Part shown: positions 1 through 11,956 of the stretch, in pieces
How the letters are laid out: each line of letters begins with the position of its first letter
How positions within the stretch are numbered: the first letter of the stretch is position 1
Source of the DNA: Vulcaniibacterium tengchongense
Lineage (GTDB): Bacteria > Pseudomonadota > Gammaproteobacteria > Xanthomonadales > Xanthomonadaceae
DNA length: 64,000 bases
Assembly: GCF_003814555.1 (NCBI RefSeq)
Contig: NZ_RKQN01000004.1
Coordinates: 124,001-188,000, forward strand
Direction: 5' to 3'
Notes under the pieces: generated by a model
The model's input: the letters and a program-made list of their open reading frames with translations, nothing else
The model's database searches: none
What the model was told of the DNA's origin: nothing
Translations under genes and position numbers: made by a program

Positions 1-123
1 CAGCACGCGCGCACCCAGCAGCCAGGGGCCGCACAGCAGCAGCCACAACCCGACCAGCAACCGCCGCGGCCGGGACAAGGCCGCGTCCGCGGCCCGTGCG
101 AGGAACTGCCGTGTATTGCCCAT
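1..123 (-). CDS. N-terminal fragment of a membrane protein, runs off the window
   Basis: An open frame starts with ATG at 123 and runs out of the window on the minus strand, giving 41 residues. A basic start (several Arg, ending SRPRR) is followed by a leucine/tryptophan-rich hydrophobic stretch (LLVGLWLLLCGPWLLG), as expected for a first transmembrane helix. It is divergent from the GtrA gene with a 70-bp gap. Because GtrA proteins often sit beside glycosyltransferases, a membrane glycosyltransferase is conceivable, but nothing visible here proves it. Confidence 0.5.
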   Translation of the reverse strand, partial: MGNTRQFLARAADAALSRPRRLLVGLWLLLCGPWLLGARVL

Positions 124-193
124 CCGCCCTCTCGCCGTTGTGGTCCGCGGATTCTAGCGGCCCGTGCGGATGCCGACGCACTAGAATGCACGG

Positions 194-598
194 ATGATCA
201 AGCGTCTGATCCAGATCCCGCTGCTGCGCCAGGGCGGCAGCTATTTCGCGATCGGCCTGCTGCAACTGTTGGTGGACTGGGCGACGTTCGTCGCCCTGAG
301 CGGGCTCGGGCTGGCGGTGGAGCCGGCCAATGTCGCAGGCCGGATCGGCGGCGCGCTGCTCGGCTTCTGGCTCAACGGCCGCTTCACGTTCGCCGGCGAA
401 GGCACCGCCGTGGGCCGGCGCCAGCTCGCGCGGTTCGTGCTGCTGTGGCTGGCCACGACCGCGGTCAGTACCTGGGCGCTCACCGGTGTGGAACGCGCGG
501 TCGGGCTGAAATGGGCCTGGTTCGCGAAACCCGCGGTGGACCTGGGGCTCAGCGCGGCCGGCTTCCTGCTGTCGCGGCACTGGGTCTACCGGCGCTAG
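194..598 (+). CDS. GtrA family membrane protein
   Basis: A 134-residue protein with four hydrophobic segments (about 15-35, 45-60, 78-98, 108-130), conserved motifs of the GtrA/DPMS family (GGSYFAIG near the N-terminus, NGRFTF after helix 2) and a C-terminal RHWVYRR tail. GtrA proteins are inner-membrane proteins thought to help flip or present undecaprenyl-phosphate-linked sugars for cell-surface polysaccharide modification. The gene converges on atpC. A TAGAAT hexamer at 182-187 lies only 7 bases before the ATG, so transcription could start at or next to the start codon (a leaderless mRNA); that part is inference. There is no strong ribosome binding site. Confidence 0.8.
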   Translation: MIKRLIQIPLLRQGGSYFAIGLLQLLVDWATFVALSGLGLAVEPANVAGRIGGALLGFWLNGRFTFAGEGTAVGRRQLARFVLLWLATTAVSTWALTGVERAVGLKWAWFAKPAVDLGLSAAGFLLSRHWVYRR

Positions 599-626
599 GA
601 CGGCGCCTCCGGGGCGCGGCGACGAA

Positions 627-653
627 AAAGGCGACGGGGTCGCCGTCGCCTTT
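627..653. terminator. Bidirectional hairpin between gtrA-like gene and atpC
   Basis: A perfect 11-bp inverted repeat (AAAGGCGACGG at 627-637, CCGTCGCCTTT at 643-653) with a 5-base loop lies between the convergent gtrA-like gene and atpC. An A tract precedes it and TTT closes it, so it can terminate transcripts from both sides. Confidence 0.75.
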
Positions 654-695
654 CGCCGCCGCGGACCTTCCCGCGGCCGATGCCGGTTGCCGGCC

Positions 696-1121
696 TCAGT
701 GCTTCATGTCGCGGCGCAGGCGCTCCAGCGCCTGCAGCTGCGCCAGGCTCATCGCCAGCTGCGCCTGCGCCTCTTCCGTGCTCATCTTCGGGTCCTTCTT
801 GGCGAGGATGCGCTCGGCCTCCTCCTTCGCCGCGCGCACCGCCGCCTCGTCGATGTCCTGGGCGCGGATCGCGGTGTCGGCGAGCACCGTCACCACGGTC
901 GGCTGGACCTCGAGGATGCCGCCGGAGATGGCGAAATCGAGCCGCTCGCCGCCCGGCAGCGTCACCACGACCTTGCCCGGCTTGAGACGGGTGATCAGCG
1001 GCGCGTGCTTGGGCGCGATGCCGAGCTCGCCCATCTCGCCGGTGGCCACCACCAGCTCGGCCTCGCCGTGGAAGATCTCCTGCTCGGCGCTGACGATGTC
1101 GCAACGAATCGTGGATGCCAT
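696..1121 (-). CDS. atpC: ATP synthase F1 subunit epsilon
   Basis: A 141-residue protein beginning [20 protein letters not shown], matching the N-terminal beta-sandwich of the F1 epsilon subunit ([14 protein letters not shown] loop, [10 protein letters not shown] strand). A C-terminal helical hairpin ([18 protein letters not shown]) follows. Epsilon joins gamma in the central stalk, couples rotation to catalysis and can inhibit ATP hydrolysis. It is the last gene of the atp operon, 125 bp after atpD; that gap contains a REP-like palindrome pair. Length is normal for the family. Confidence 0.97.
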   Translation of the reverse strand: MASTIRCDIVSAEQEIFHGEAELVVATGEMGELGIAPKHAPLITRLKPGKVVVTLPGGERLDFAISGGILEVQPTVVTVLADTAIRAQDIDEAAVRAAKEEAERILAKKDPKMSTEEAQAQLAMSLAQLQALERLRRDMKH

Positions 1122-1146
1122 AGGAAAACGCTCTTCTGCCTTGACT

Positions 1147-1238
1147 CCCTCTCCCGCTTGCGGAAGGGGGCGGAGGTGAGGATGCGGGCAGGCCTTTGGG
1201 CGCCCTCACCCTGACCCTCTCCCGCAAGCGGGAGAGGG
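1147..1238. repeat. REP-like palindrome pair in the atpD-atpC gap
   Basis: Two copies of a palindromic motif lie in opposite orientation. One is nearly perfect at 1147-1170. The other is perfect at 1215-1238 (arms CCCTCTCCCGC and GCGGGAGAGGG around AA). The flanks GGAGGTGAGG and CCTCACCCTGACC can also pair, giving a long cruciform or mRNA hairpin like an enterobacterial BIME. Related copies occur near 19.3 and 19.5 kb in this window. In the atp transcript such a structure could set the amount of epsilon made or protect the upstream mRNA. Confidence 0.8.
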
Positions 1239-1246
1239 AACATGGC

Positions 1247-2671
<1,425 letters not shown>

Positions 2672-2726
2672 TTAAGCTGCTGTGCGGTCGCGGCGTTCGC
2701 GCCCGCGGGATTCTTTGCCGATGCCG

Positions 2727-3590
2727 CTAGACCGCCGCGGCGCCGCCGACGATCTCCGAGATCTCCTGGGTGATCGCCGCCTGGCGCGCCTTGTTGTAGG
2801 CCAGGCTCAGGGTGCCGATCAGCTTGGTCGCGTTGTCCGAGGCCGCCTTCATCGCGACCATGCGCGCGGCGTGTTCGGAGGCGACGTTCTCCAGCACCGC
2901 CTGGTACACCAGCGACTCGACGTAGCGGGTCAGCACGTGGTCCAGGACGCTGGACGGATCGGGCTCGTAGATGTAGTCCCAGTCGTGCTTGGCGACCGGC
3001 GTATCCGACGGCGGCAGCGGCAGCAGCTGGTCGAACGACGCCCGCTGGGTCATCGTGTTGACGAAGTGGTTGTAGCAGACGAACACCCGGTCCAGGCGGC
3101 CTTCGCTGTAGCCGTCGAGCATCACCTTGATCACGCCGACCAGCTGCTCCAGGCGCGGCAGGTCGCCGAGGTGGGTGACCGAGCCGACCATGTTGACCCT
3201 GAGCCGGCGGAAGAACACCGAGGCCTTCTGGCCGATCGTGACCACGTCGATCTCGACGCCCTGCTCCTGCCACTTGCGGAACTCGCCGAGCAGCTTGCGG
3301 AACAGGTTGTTGTTGAGGCCGCCGGCGAGGCCGCGGTCGGAGGAGACGATCAGGTAGCCGACCCGCTTGACCTGCGCGCGCTCGACCAGGAACGGATGCG
3401 GGTAGTCGGTGTTGGCCTGGGCCAGGTGGCCGATCACCTGCCGGATCACCCGCGAGTACGGGCGCGACGTCTTCATCCGGTCCTGCGCCTTGCGGATCTT
3501 CGAGGCCGAGACCATCTCCAGCGCGCGGGTCACCTTGCGGGTGTTCTGCACGCTCTTGATCTTGGTTTTGATTTCGCGTCCGCCTGCCAT
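2727..3590 (-). CDS. atpG: ATP synthase F1 subunit gamma
   Basis: 287 residues. The start [21 protein letters not shown] and the C-terminal [26 protein letters not shown] are the two conserved helices that form the rotating coiled-coil shaft inside the alpha3beta3 ring. [11 protein letters not shown] is the conserved mid-domain motif. Gamma transmits c-ring rotation to the catalytic sites. The gene lies between atpA (105-bp gap) and atpD, in canonical order. Confidence 0.98.
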   Translation of the reverse strand: MAGGREIKTKIKSVQNTRKVTRALEMVSASKIRKAQDRMKTSRPYSRVIRQVIGHLAQANTDYPHPFLVERAQVKRVGYLIVSSDRGLAGGLNNNLFRKLLGEFRKWQEQGVEIDVVTIGQKASVFFRRLRVNMVGSVTHLGDLPRLEQLVGVIKVMLDGYSEGRLDRVFVCYNHFVNTMTQRASFDQLLPLPPSDTPVAKHDWDYIYEPDPSSVLDHVLTRYVESLVYQAVLENVASEHAARMVAMKAASDNATKLIGTLSLAYNKARQAAITQEISEIVGGAAAV

Positions 3591-3695
3591 CTCGTGCTCG
3601 CTTCGCTCGCGGGGATTCGGGGTGGGTCGTTCGTGATCCGTGGGACCGGCGGCCGCGCGCTCGCGCCCGCCAACCGCCGACCCCGGATCACGGCA

Positions 3696-5246
<1,551 letters not shown>

Positions 5247-5295
5247 GGGTTTGGTCCCTTGATCCGGCCGGAGCCGGAATGTGCAAATGAATTCG

Positions 5296-5823
5296 TTATT
5301 GGGCCAGCGCGGTCTGCAGGCGTTCGAGCTTGCCCTTCAGCGAGCCGTCGATGACCACGTCGCCGGCGTCGATCACGGCGCCGCCGATCAGCGAGGGGTC
5401 GACCGCGGTCTCGAGTTCGACCTCGCGGCCGAAGCGCTTGCGCAGCGCGGCCTTGATCGCGTCGAGCTCGGCGCCGGGCAGCTCGGCGGCGGCGGTGACC
5501 TTGGCCTTGACCACGCGCTCGGATTCGAGCCGCTGCTCCTCGAACAGGTCGGCGATCTCCGGCAGCAGGGCCAGGCGGCGGTTGTCCGCGAGCAGGCCGA
5601 GGAAGCGCACGAAGGCTTCGTCGGCGCCGTCGATCACCAGCAGGCCGACCGCGTCGGCGGCGGCGAGCTGCGGGTTGCCGAGCAGGCTGCGCACCTGCGG
5701 TTCGGCGGCGACGCGCGCGGCGAACGCGAGCGCCTGCGACCACGCTTGCGCGCGGCCGCTCTCGCGCGCCAGCGCGAAAGCGGCTCGGGCGTAAGGACGG
5801 GCGAGGGTCAGGGCCTGGGTCAT
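5296..5823 (-). CDS. atpH: ATP synthase F1 subunit delta
   Basis: A 175-residue protein with the family start [16 protein letters not shown] and the C-terminal signature [21 protein letters not shown], which matches the OSCP/delta pattern. Delta sits on top of F1 and ties it to the b-subunit peripheral stalk. It follows atpF with a 19-bp gap, suggesting coupled translation. Length matches the roughly 177 residues of the E. coli protein. Confidence 0.97.
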   Translation of the reverse strand: MTQALTLARPYARAAFALARESGRAQAWSQALAFAARVAAEPQVRSLLGNPQLAAADAVGLLVIDGADEAFVRFLGLLADNRRLALLPEIADLFEEQRLESERVVKAKVTAAAELPGAELDAIKAALRKRFGREVELETAVDPSLIGGAVIDAGDVVIDGSLKGKLERLQTALAQ

Positions 5824-5842
5824 TGGCTCAACTCGTTCCGCT

Positions 5843-6313
5843 TCAGATTTCCGCCGCCAGCTCGTCGAGCAGCGCCTTGTGGGCGTTGGCGTCGATTTCG
5901 CGCTTGAGCAGCTTCTCGGCGCCGCTCACCGCCAGCACGGAGACCTGGCGGCGCAGGTCCTCGCGGGCGCGGTTCGCGGCCGCGGCGATCTCGGCCTCGG
6001 CCAGCGCCTTCTGCCGCGCGGCCTCGACCAGCGCTTCCTGCTTGGCCTGGTCGACGATCTGGTTGGCGCGCTGGTGCGCCTGCTCGATGATCTCGTTGGC
6101 CTTGGCGCGCGCCGCGCGCAGCTCGGCGTCGGCCGCCTCGCGCGCCTGCGCCAGCGCCTTCTGGCTGTAGTCCGCCGCGGCCAGGCCTTCGGCGATCTTC
6201 TTCTGGCGCTCTTCGATGGCGTTCATCATCGGCGGCCAGATCTTGGTCGCGATGATCCAGATCAGACCGGCGAACGCCAGCGCCTGGGCGAATAGGGTGA
6301 GGTTGATGCTCAT
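5843..6313 (-). CDS. atpF: ATP synthase Fo subunit b
   Basis: 156 residues: one N-terminal membrane helix ([19 protein letters not shown]) followed by a long charged, alanine-rich helix that forms the peripheral stalk coiled coil ([20 protein letters not shown] and onward). The start [14 protein letters not shown] is the family norm. The b dimer holds alpha3beta3 still against the turning rotor. It lies between atpE and atpH. Confidence 0.97.
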   Translation of the reverse strand: MSINLTLFAQALAFAGLIWIIATKIWPPMMNAIEERQKKIAEGLAAADYSQKALAQAREAADAELRAARAKANEIIEQAHQRANQIVDQAKQEALVEAARQKALAEAEIAAAANRAREDLRRQVSVLAVSGAEKLLKREIDANAHKALLDELAAEI

Positions 6314-6414
6314 GCGTGAGGCTCTGCCAGAGGTGACGGGAGGGGGCGCGGCGCCCCCGATCCTTCAACCGCGACGCGGGCCGGGACGCGGCCCGCGTCG
6401 TGCGCCGTGCCGGC

Positions 6415-6729
<315 letters not shown>

Positions 6730-6790
6730 CTAAGGGTTGAAAAACGGTGGAGGGGGAATCGGTGGTGCGGTGCGGGCCGCGGCGCGTCGA

Positions 6791-7588
6791 TCAGTGCGCG
6801 TCTTCGGCCAGGCTGAGGTACACGATCGACAGCATCATGAAGATGAAGGCCTGCAGCGGGATCACCAGCAGGTGGAACAGCATCCAGCCCAGGCCGAACG
6901 CGCCGCCGGCGAGCGCGCCGAGCAGGCCGGCGCCGCCCAGCACCCAGATCAGCAGGAACACGATCTCGCCGCCGAACATGTTGCCGAACAGTCGCATCGC
7001 CAGCGAGATCGGCTTGCTCAGCCATTCGACGACGTTGAGGATCAGGTTGAACGGCATCATCCACTTGCCGAACGGCGCGGTCAGGAACTCGTGGGCGAAG
7101 CCGCCGAAGCCCTTGGCGCGGATCGCGAAGAACAGCATCAGGAAGAACACGCTGATCGACATGCCCAGCGTGGCGTTGACGTCGGCGGTCGGCACCGGCT
7201 TCCAGTAGTGCACGCCGAGCAGTTCCAGCGGCTTGGCGATGAAGTCTGCCGGGATCATCTTCAGCAGGTTCATCATCAGGATCCAGAAGAACAGCGTGAT
7301 CGCGATCGGCGTGACCAGCTTGCTCGGGCCGTGGTAGGTGTCGCGCGCCTGCTTGTCGACGAACTCCAGGCAGATCTCGACGAACGCCTGCCACTTGCCG
7401 GGCACGCCGGAGGTGGCCTTGCGCGTGGCCAGCCAGAACGCGAACACGATCAGCAGCCCCATCAGCACCGAGGTCGCCAGGGTGTCGACGTGCAGGGTCC
7501 AGAAGCCGCCCTCGCCGACCTGCGTGGTGAGGTTGTGCAGGTGGTGCTGGATGTAGCTGGTCGGAGTCAGTGCTTGCTCGCCCGCCAT
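6791..7588 (-). CDS. atpB: ATP synthase Fo subunit a
   Basis: 265 residues from the ATG at 7588 (MAGEQALTPTSYIQHH). The open frame extends 21 codons upstream but that part is arginine-rich and not family-like, so the inner start is chosen. There are five to six membrane helices. The essential arginine is in SLAMRLFGNMFGGE, which faces the c-ring Asp66. Subunit a provides the two proton half-channels. It is the second gene of the operon, 31 bp after atpI. Confidence 0.96.
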   Translation of the reverse strand: MAGEQALTPTSYIQHHLHNLTTQVGEGGFWTLHVDTLATSVLMGLLIVFAFWLATRKATSGVPGKWQAFVEICLEFVDKQARDTYHGPSKLVTPIAITLFFWILMMNLLKMIPADFIAKPLELLGVHYWKPVPTADVNATLGMSISVFFLMLFFAIRAKGFGGFAHEFLTAPFGKWMMPFNLILNVVEWLSKPISLAMRLFGNMFGGEIVFLLIWVLGGAGLLGALAGGAFGLGWMLFHLLVIPLQAFIFMMLSIVYLSLAEDAH

Positions 7589-7619
7589 GTGTCCTGAACC
7601 TTGGAGATTGAATTCGTCG

Positions 7620-7985
7620 TCAACGGCGCGTCGCCGCCAGGGCCAGCGCAACCAGTGCGGCCAGAACCCCGGTCAGCAGCGGCAGCGGCGGCAACTTCAG
7701 CACGGCCAGGCCGAGCGCGAGCGCCGCGAGCACCACCACCCACTTCGATACCGTCCCCGCCACCAGCCGCCCGACCGCCCACCCGGCCGGCGCAACGCCA
7801 CCGGCGAAGGCGATCAGCCCCGCCACCGCGCTGCCCAGAACGAGGGCGCCGCCGCCTACCGCCGCCGCCAGCGCCGACGGCGCCCCGAGGGGGAGGAAGG
7901 CCAGCGCAGCCAGCGCCGTCGCGCCGGCCTGCCAGGCAGTCGCGCGCGACGCCAGCCGGCGGCCTGCGGACAGGGGATCGTGCAC
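7620..7985 (-). CDS. atpI: ATP synthase accessory protein AtpI-like
   Basis: A small hydrophobic protein (121 residues from the GTG at 7985) with four predicted membrane helices in its alanine/leucine-rich body and a basic tail AATRR. Its place directly before atpB is that of atpI, whose product helps assemble the c-ring. The frame is open back to 8132, but a promoter-like sequence at 8037-8065 would place the transcript start near 8030, excluding that start. The GTG at 7985 is therefore preferred, although its ribosome binding site is weak. Assignment rests on position and topology. Confidence 0.75.
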   Translation of the reverse strand: MHDPLSAGRRLASRATAWQAGATALAALAFLPLGAPSALAAAVGGGALVLGSAVAGLIAFAGGVAPAGWAVGRLVAGTVSKWVVVLAALALGLAVLKLPPLPLLTGVLAALVALALAATRR

Positions 7986-8036
7986 GCAGGTCTCGTCGGT
8001 CTGGGGAGGCGCAAAGGCGCCCGGTAAAGCCGGAAA

Positions 8037-8065
8037 AGTATAGAACGCTGCGTTTTTTCCGGCAA
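8037..8065 (-). promoter_or_regulatory. Sigma70-type promoter of the atp operon
   Basis: Read on the minus strand: TTGCCG (8065-8060), a 17-base spacer, then TATACT (8042-8037). That is 4/6 and 5/6 matches to the housekeeping consensus at ideal spacing. The predicted transcript start is near 8030, about 45 bases before the atpI GTG. Confidence 0.65.
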
Positions 8066-8247
8066 CCGCGAAAAGCTGGGCGCGCCGAAAGCCGGGGCGA
8101 CGTTGGGCGAAACGCGGGCGGCGGCGTGCCATGGGCGCAGTCTGGCGCTCCGGGCGGCGCGGGGCGATGACCTGCGAGGTAAGCCGCCGTCGACCCTGCG
8201 GCCAAAATCAATCGAAGATGCCTATCGAAACCGGCATTTCTTTCGAT

Positions 8248-8275
8248 TTGACCCGGCGCCGACCCGCCCCATAAT
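8248..8275 (+). promoter_or_regulatory. Sigma70-type promoter of the DUF2061 gene
   Basis: TTGACC (8248-8253), a 16-base spacer and CATAAT (8270-8275), each 5/6 to consensus. The -10 hexamer overlaps the Fur-like palindrome at 8273-8291. Confidence 0.65.
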
Positions 8276-8291
8276 GAGAACCAGTCTCATT
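8273..8291. promoter_or_regulatory. Fur-box-like palindrome over the -10 region
   Basis: A perfect 7-bp inverted repeat, AATGAGA-N5-TCTCATT, 19 bp in all. Aligned to the Fur 7-1-7 motif it matches 5 of 7 bases in each arm. It covers the 3' end of the -10 element and the expected transcript start of the gene at 8306, the classic position for Fur repression. Confidence 0.6.
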
Positions 8292-8305
8292 TTGCGAGGT
8301 GCGCC

Positions 8306-8506
8306 ATGACCAAGACCCTGAGCTTCGCCGCCGTGCACTTCAGCGTCGCTTTCCTGGTCGGTTACGTGATGACCGGCAGCGTCTGGGTCGGCGGCGCGTT
8401 GGCGCTGGTCGAGCCGGCCTGCAACACGGTCGCGTTCCACCTGCACGAAAAGGTGTGGAAGCGGATCGAGCGCCGCCGCGCCGCGGCAGCGGCGCTGGTG
8501 CTGTAG
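8306..8506 (+). CDS. DUF2061 family small membrane protein
   Basis: 66 residues with two hydrophobic helices (SFAAVHFSVAFLVGYVMTGS and WVGGALALVEPACNTVAFH), the HEKVW motif and a basic tail, the typical layout of DUF2061 proteins. Function is unknown. It has its own promoter overlapped by a Fur-like palindrome and is followed by a strong terminator, so it is a single-gene unit, possibly induced by iron limitation (inference). Confidence 0.85.
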   Translation: MTKTLSFAAVHFSVAFLVGYVMTGSVWVGGALALVEPACNTVAFHLHEKVWKRIERRRAAAAALVL

Positions 8507-8596
8507 CCGGCGGAACCATCGCCGGCCGCGCCGGTCAGACCCAACGAGCGCCGCCGTTTTCCACTCTCCTCGTCAAGGCCAGCGACGGCGGACTCC

Positions 8597-8627
8597 GAAG
8601 CCCCGGGGCATCCGGGGCTTCGTTTTT
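8597..8627 (+). terminator. Rho-independent terminator after the DUF2061 gene
   Basis: A perfect 10-bp stem (GAAGCCCCGG / CCGGGGCTTC) with a 5-base loop, followed by G and five T. Confidence 0.9.
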
Positions 8628-8988
8628 GCCGGCGGCGTGCCGGCGCTGCGTCGGCACCCGGACGGCCGCGGCCGCACCCGCTGACGCGGATGGCGGTGGC
8701 GGCCGCACTGCCGGGCGAGCGCACCGTGGGGGAGCCCGCGGCGCGACGCAACGGCTCCGCTGCGGCAGGCATGGCGCCGGTGGGCGGGACGAGCGAGCGC
8801 GCATGGGCGCCGGCGGCGCGGCGCTCCGCCGCGCGCCCGGCGTGAAACCCGCGTCCGCTTTCGCCAACCCGGGGTGGAAGCCGGATGAATTGACCGCGCC
8901 TCGACCGTGCGCCACGCAAGCTGCATGCGCGCAGCGGCCGGTCCACATCGCCGATGCGCCTTCCGCTCCACTCCCCAAAGCCAAGGCC
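8628..8988. other. GC-rich intergenic stretch, no gene seen
   Basis: About 360 bp between the terminator of the DUF2061 gene and the next start. Open frames here are arginine/alanine-rich shadows without family features, and no clear promoter or RNA structure was recognised. Confidence 0.5.
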
Positions 8989-9822
8989 ATGACCGACAAC
9001 ACCAGGACCCGGACCGGGCGTCGCCCGCTGCCGTTCGCGCTCGTCGCCGGCGGCGTGCTCGCCCTCGCTTCCGCCACCGCACCCGCCCAGGACGACCCGC
9101 GCTTCACCCTGCGCATCGGTGCGATGCGCGCCGACGCGCAAAGCGAGCTCAGCGCCCGCACGCGCTACATGGGCGAAGACTTCAACTACTCGCAGGACTT
9201 CGACTTCGGCAGCGACGAGACCGTGCCGCGGTTCGACGGCGTGCTGCGCCTGAGCGAGCGGCAGAGGCTGATCTTCGACTACTTCCGCTACGACAAGGAC
9301 CGCACCGCGACCTTGGACCGCGACCTGTCGTACGACGAGGTGACCCTGCCCGCCGGCAGCTTCGCCCGCGGCGAGATCGAGTTCCAGCTCGCCAGCCTGA
9401 TGTACGACTACGCCGTGGTCGACACCGGCACGTTCGAGCTCGGCCTGCAGGTCGGCGCCGAATGGGCCAAGCTCGAGGGCACGCTGCATGCCGAGGCCGG
9501 CGCCGACGTGTTCGACGAGAGCGAGAGCGAAGACGGCTACGCGCCGGTGGTCGGCGCGCGCCTGACCTTCACTCCGTCCGAGCGCTGGCTGTTCAACCTG
9601 CAGGGGCAGTACCTGGACGCGGACTGGGGCGACTTCGGTAACTACGAGGGCAGCATCACCCGCGCCAACGCGCTGGCCGAGTACCGCTTCACGCCGCTGT
9701 TCGGCGTGTTCGTCGGCTACGACTGGTTCAAGCTCGACGCCGACCGCAGCGGCCGCGACGGCGCGCTCGGCCTGGACCAGCGCTTCAAGGGGCCGGTCGC
9801 GGGCGTGTCGCTGTCGTTCTGA
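8989..9822 (+). CDS. Outer-membrane beta-barrel protein of unknown function
   Basis: 277 residues from the ATG at 8989. A longer open frame exists upstream, but only this start gives a signal peptide (basic RTRTGRR, hydrophobic PFALVAGGVLALASATA, cleavage near APAQ-DD). The mature part alternates polar and aromatic residues in beta-strand style and ends in VAGVSLSF with terminal Phe, the outer-membrane barrel signature. Acidic turns (DESESEDG) are typical of surface loops. It resembles uncharacterised OmpA/porin-like barrels of Xanthomonadaceae. The substrate cannot be told from the sequence. Confidence 0.8.
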   Translation: MTDNTRTRTGRRPLPFALVAGGVLALASATAPAQDDPRFTLRIGAMRADAQSELSARTRYMGEDFNYSQDFDFGSDETVPRFDGVLRLSERQRLIFDYFRYDKDRTATLDRDLSYDEVTLPAGSFARGEIEFQLASLMYDYAVVDTGTFELGLQVGAEWAKLEGTLHAEAGADVFDESESEDGYAPVVGARLTFTPSERWLFNLQGQYLDADWGDFGNYEGSITRANALAEYRFTPLFGVFVGYDWFKLDADRSGRDGALGLDQRFKGPVAGVSLSF

Positions 9823-10010
9823 CCCGCCGCCGCTCGCCACCTTCGCCCCGGGGGATCGGGGCCAGGGTTCCTTGGCGTCGACCGCGGCTCACGCGGGCGG
9901 CCGCGGCCAGGATGAAGGGCGAGGCGGACACGCCTCGGCCACGCCTCCATCGTCCGCGTGGCCGGGCCGCGCCTCCCGGCTGCATCCGGCGATGCGCGCG
10001 GGTCGGGGCG

Positions 10011-10037
10011 AAAGAAGCCCCGGCCTGTCGCCGGGGC
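10011..10037 (-). terminator. Terminator after lpdA
   Basis: An 8-bp stem (GCCCCGGC / GCCGGGGC, 10017-10037) with a 5-base loop, followed on the minus strand by TTCTTT (10016-10011), just downstream of the lpdA stop. Confidence 0.7.
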
Positions 10038-10071
10038 CTTCGCTGGCGCCGCTGCGAACCCGCGGCGGCGG

Positions 10072-11937
10072 TCACTTCTTCTTCGGGATGTACAGGTCGG
10101 TGATGGTGCCTTCGTAGACCTCGGCGGCCATCGCCACCGACTCGCTCAGGGTCGGATGCGGGTGGATGGTGTGACCGATGTCGGCCGCCTCCGCGCCCAT
10201 CTCGATCGCCAGCGCGACCTCGGCGATCAGGTCCCCGGCGTGCACGCCGACGATGCCGCCGCCGACCACGCGGTGCGTGGCCTCGTCGAAGATCAGCTTG
10301 GTGAAGCCCTCGGTACGGTCGAGGCCGATCGCGCGGCCGCTGGCCGCCCACGGGAACCTGGCCACGCCGACCTTCAGGCCCTTGGCCTTGGCCTCGGTTT
10401 CGGTGACGCCGACCCAGGCGATCTCCGGATCGGTGTAGGCCACCGACGGGATCACCCGCGCGACCCACTCCTTCTTCCCGCCTGCGGCGACTTCGGCGGC
10501 CAGCTTGCCCTCGTGCGTGGCCTTGTGCGCCAGCATCGGCTGGCCGACCAGGTCGCCGATCGCGAAGATGTGCGGCACGTTGGTGCGCATCTGCCGGTCG
10601 ACGGGGATGAAGCCGCGCTCGGTGACCCGCACCCCGGCCCGGTCCGCGTCGAGCTTGCCGCCGTTGGGCGCGCGCCCGACCGCGACCAGCACGCGGTCCC
10701 AGGTGCCCGATTCCAGTTCCGGCTTCTGCCCCTCCACGGCGCTCTCGAAGCCGACGGTGATGCCCTTCTTCTCCGCCTTGACCGTGGCCGCCTTGGTCTT
10801 CAGATGCACCGCCACGCCCTGCTTCTTCAGGCGGTCCGCCAACGGCTTGACCAGGTCCTTGTCGGCGCCCGGCATCAGCTGGTCCATGAACTCGACCACG
10901 GTGACCTCGCTGCCCAGGGCGCGGTACACCGTCGCCATCTCCAGGCCGATGATGCCGCCGCCGACGACGAGCAGCTTCTTCGGGATCTCCTGCAGTTCCA
11001 GCGCATCGGTGGAATCCATCACGCGCGGATCGTCCCACGGGAAGTTCGGCAGCTTCACCGCCTGCGAACCGGCGGCGATGATGCACTGCTCGAAGCGCAG
11101 CAGCCGGGGCTTGCCGTCGCCGCCGGCGATCTCGAGCTCGTGGGGCGATACGAACTTCGCCGTGCCCTGCACCACCCGCACCTTGCGCTGCTTGGACATG
11201 CCCGCCAGGCCCTTGGTGAGCTGGCCGACCACCTTCTCCTTGTAGGCGCGCAGCCTGTCGAGCGCGATCCTGGGCTTGCCGAAGTCGAGGCCGTAGGCGG
11301 CCGCGTGCGCGGCCTGCTCGATGACGTCGGCCGCGTGCAGCAGCGCCTTCGACGGGATGCAGCCGACGTTGAGGCAGACGCCGCCGAGGCTCGGATAGCG
11401 CTCGACCAGGACCGTGTCCAGGCCGAGGTCGGCGGCGCGGAACGCGGCGGTGTAGCCGCCGGGCCCGGCGCCGATCACCACCATGCGGCATTCGATGTCG
11501 GCCGGGCGGCCGCTGGCCGCGGCCGCCTTCGGCGCCGGTGCGCCCGCCGGAGCGGCAGTGCCTCCTCCGCTCGCCGCAGAAGCCTGGGACGAAGGCGCGG
11601 GCGGCGGCGCGGCTTCGCGCGCGACCGCGCCCTGGCCCGGCGCGGCGCGCGCGCCGGCCTCGCCCGCGGGCGCTGCGGGCGGCGGCGCGGAAGCGGCGCC
11701 TTCCGCCTCGAGGATGGCGATCACCGCGCCCTCGGACACCTTGTCGCCGACCTTGACCTTGATTTCCTTGACCACGCCGTCGGCCGACGACGGCACCTCC
11801 ATCGTCGCCTTGTCCGATTCCAGCGTGACCAGGCCCTGGTCCTTCTTCACCGTATCGCCGGGTGCGACCAGCAGTTCGATCACCGGTACGCCTTCGTAAT
11901 CGCCGATGTCCGGCACTTTGACTTCGAGGGTGGCCAT
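10072..11937 (-). CDS. lpdA: Dihydrolipoyl dehydrogenase (E3) with N-terminal lipoyl domain
   Basis: 621 residues. The first 80 form a lipoyl domain with the modified lysine Lys43 in ESDKATMEV, followed by an Ala/Pro-rich linker to about residue 145. Then comes a full FAD disulfide reductase: GAGPGGYTAAFRAA (FAD), the redox-active GGVCLNVGCIPSKALL, GGGIIGLEMA (NAD) and the C-terminal HPHPTLSE with the catalytic His. It reoxidises dihydrolipoamide in the pyruvate dehydrogenase complex. An E3 with its own lipoyl domain is unlike the E. coli enzyme (474 residues) but is known from Xanthomonas and Neisseria relatives. It follows aceF and a small secreted protein gene on the same strand. Confidence 0.97.
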   Translation of the reverse strand: MATLEVKVPDIGDYEGVPVIELLVAPGDTVKKDQGLVTLESDKATMEVPSSADGVVKEIKVKVGDKVSEGAVIAILEAEGAASAPPPAAPAGEAGARAAPGQGAVAREAAPPPAPSSQASAASGGGTAAPAGAPAPKAAAASGRPADIECRMVVIGAGPGGYTAAFRAADLGLDTVLVERYPSLGGVCLNVGCIPSKALLHAADVIEQAAHAAAYGLDFGKPRIALDRLRAYKEKVVGQLTKGLAGMSKQRKVRVVQGTAKFVSPHELEIAGGDGKPRLLRFEQCIIAAGSQAVKLPNFPWDDPRVMDSTDALELQEIPKKLLVVGGGIIGLEMATVYRALGSEVTVVEFMDQLMPGADKDLVKPLADRLKKQGVAVHLKTKAATVKAEKKGITVGFESAVEGQKPELESGTWDRVLVAVGRAPNGGKLDADRAGVRVTERGFIPVDRQMRTNVPHIFAIGDLVGQPMLAHKATHEGKLAAEVAAGGKKEWVARVIPSVAYTDPEIAWVGVTETEAKAKGLKVGVARFPWAASGRAIGLDRTEGFTKLIFDEATHRVVGGGIVGVHAGDLIAEVALAIEMGAEAADIGHTIHPHPTLSESVAMAAEVYEGTITDLYIPKKK

Positions 11938-11956
11938 GCAAGAGGTCTCCTGCGCT

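Noticed and set aside
9785-11941. A 718-codon minus-strand frame overlapping lpdA in another frame
   Set aside because: lpdA in the adjacent frame has complete conserved motifs; this frame is an Arg/Gly-rich shadow.
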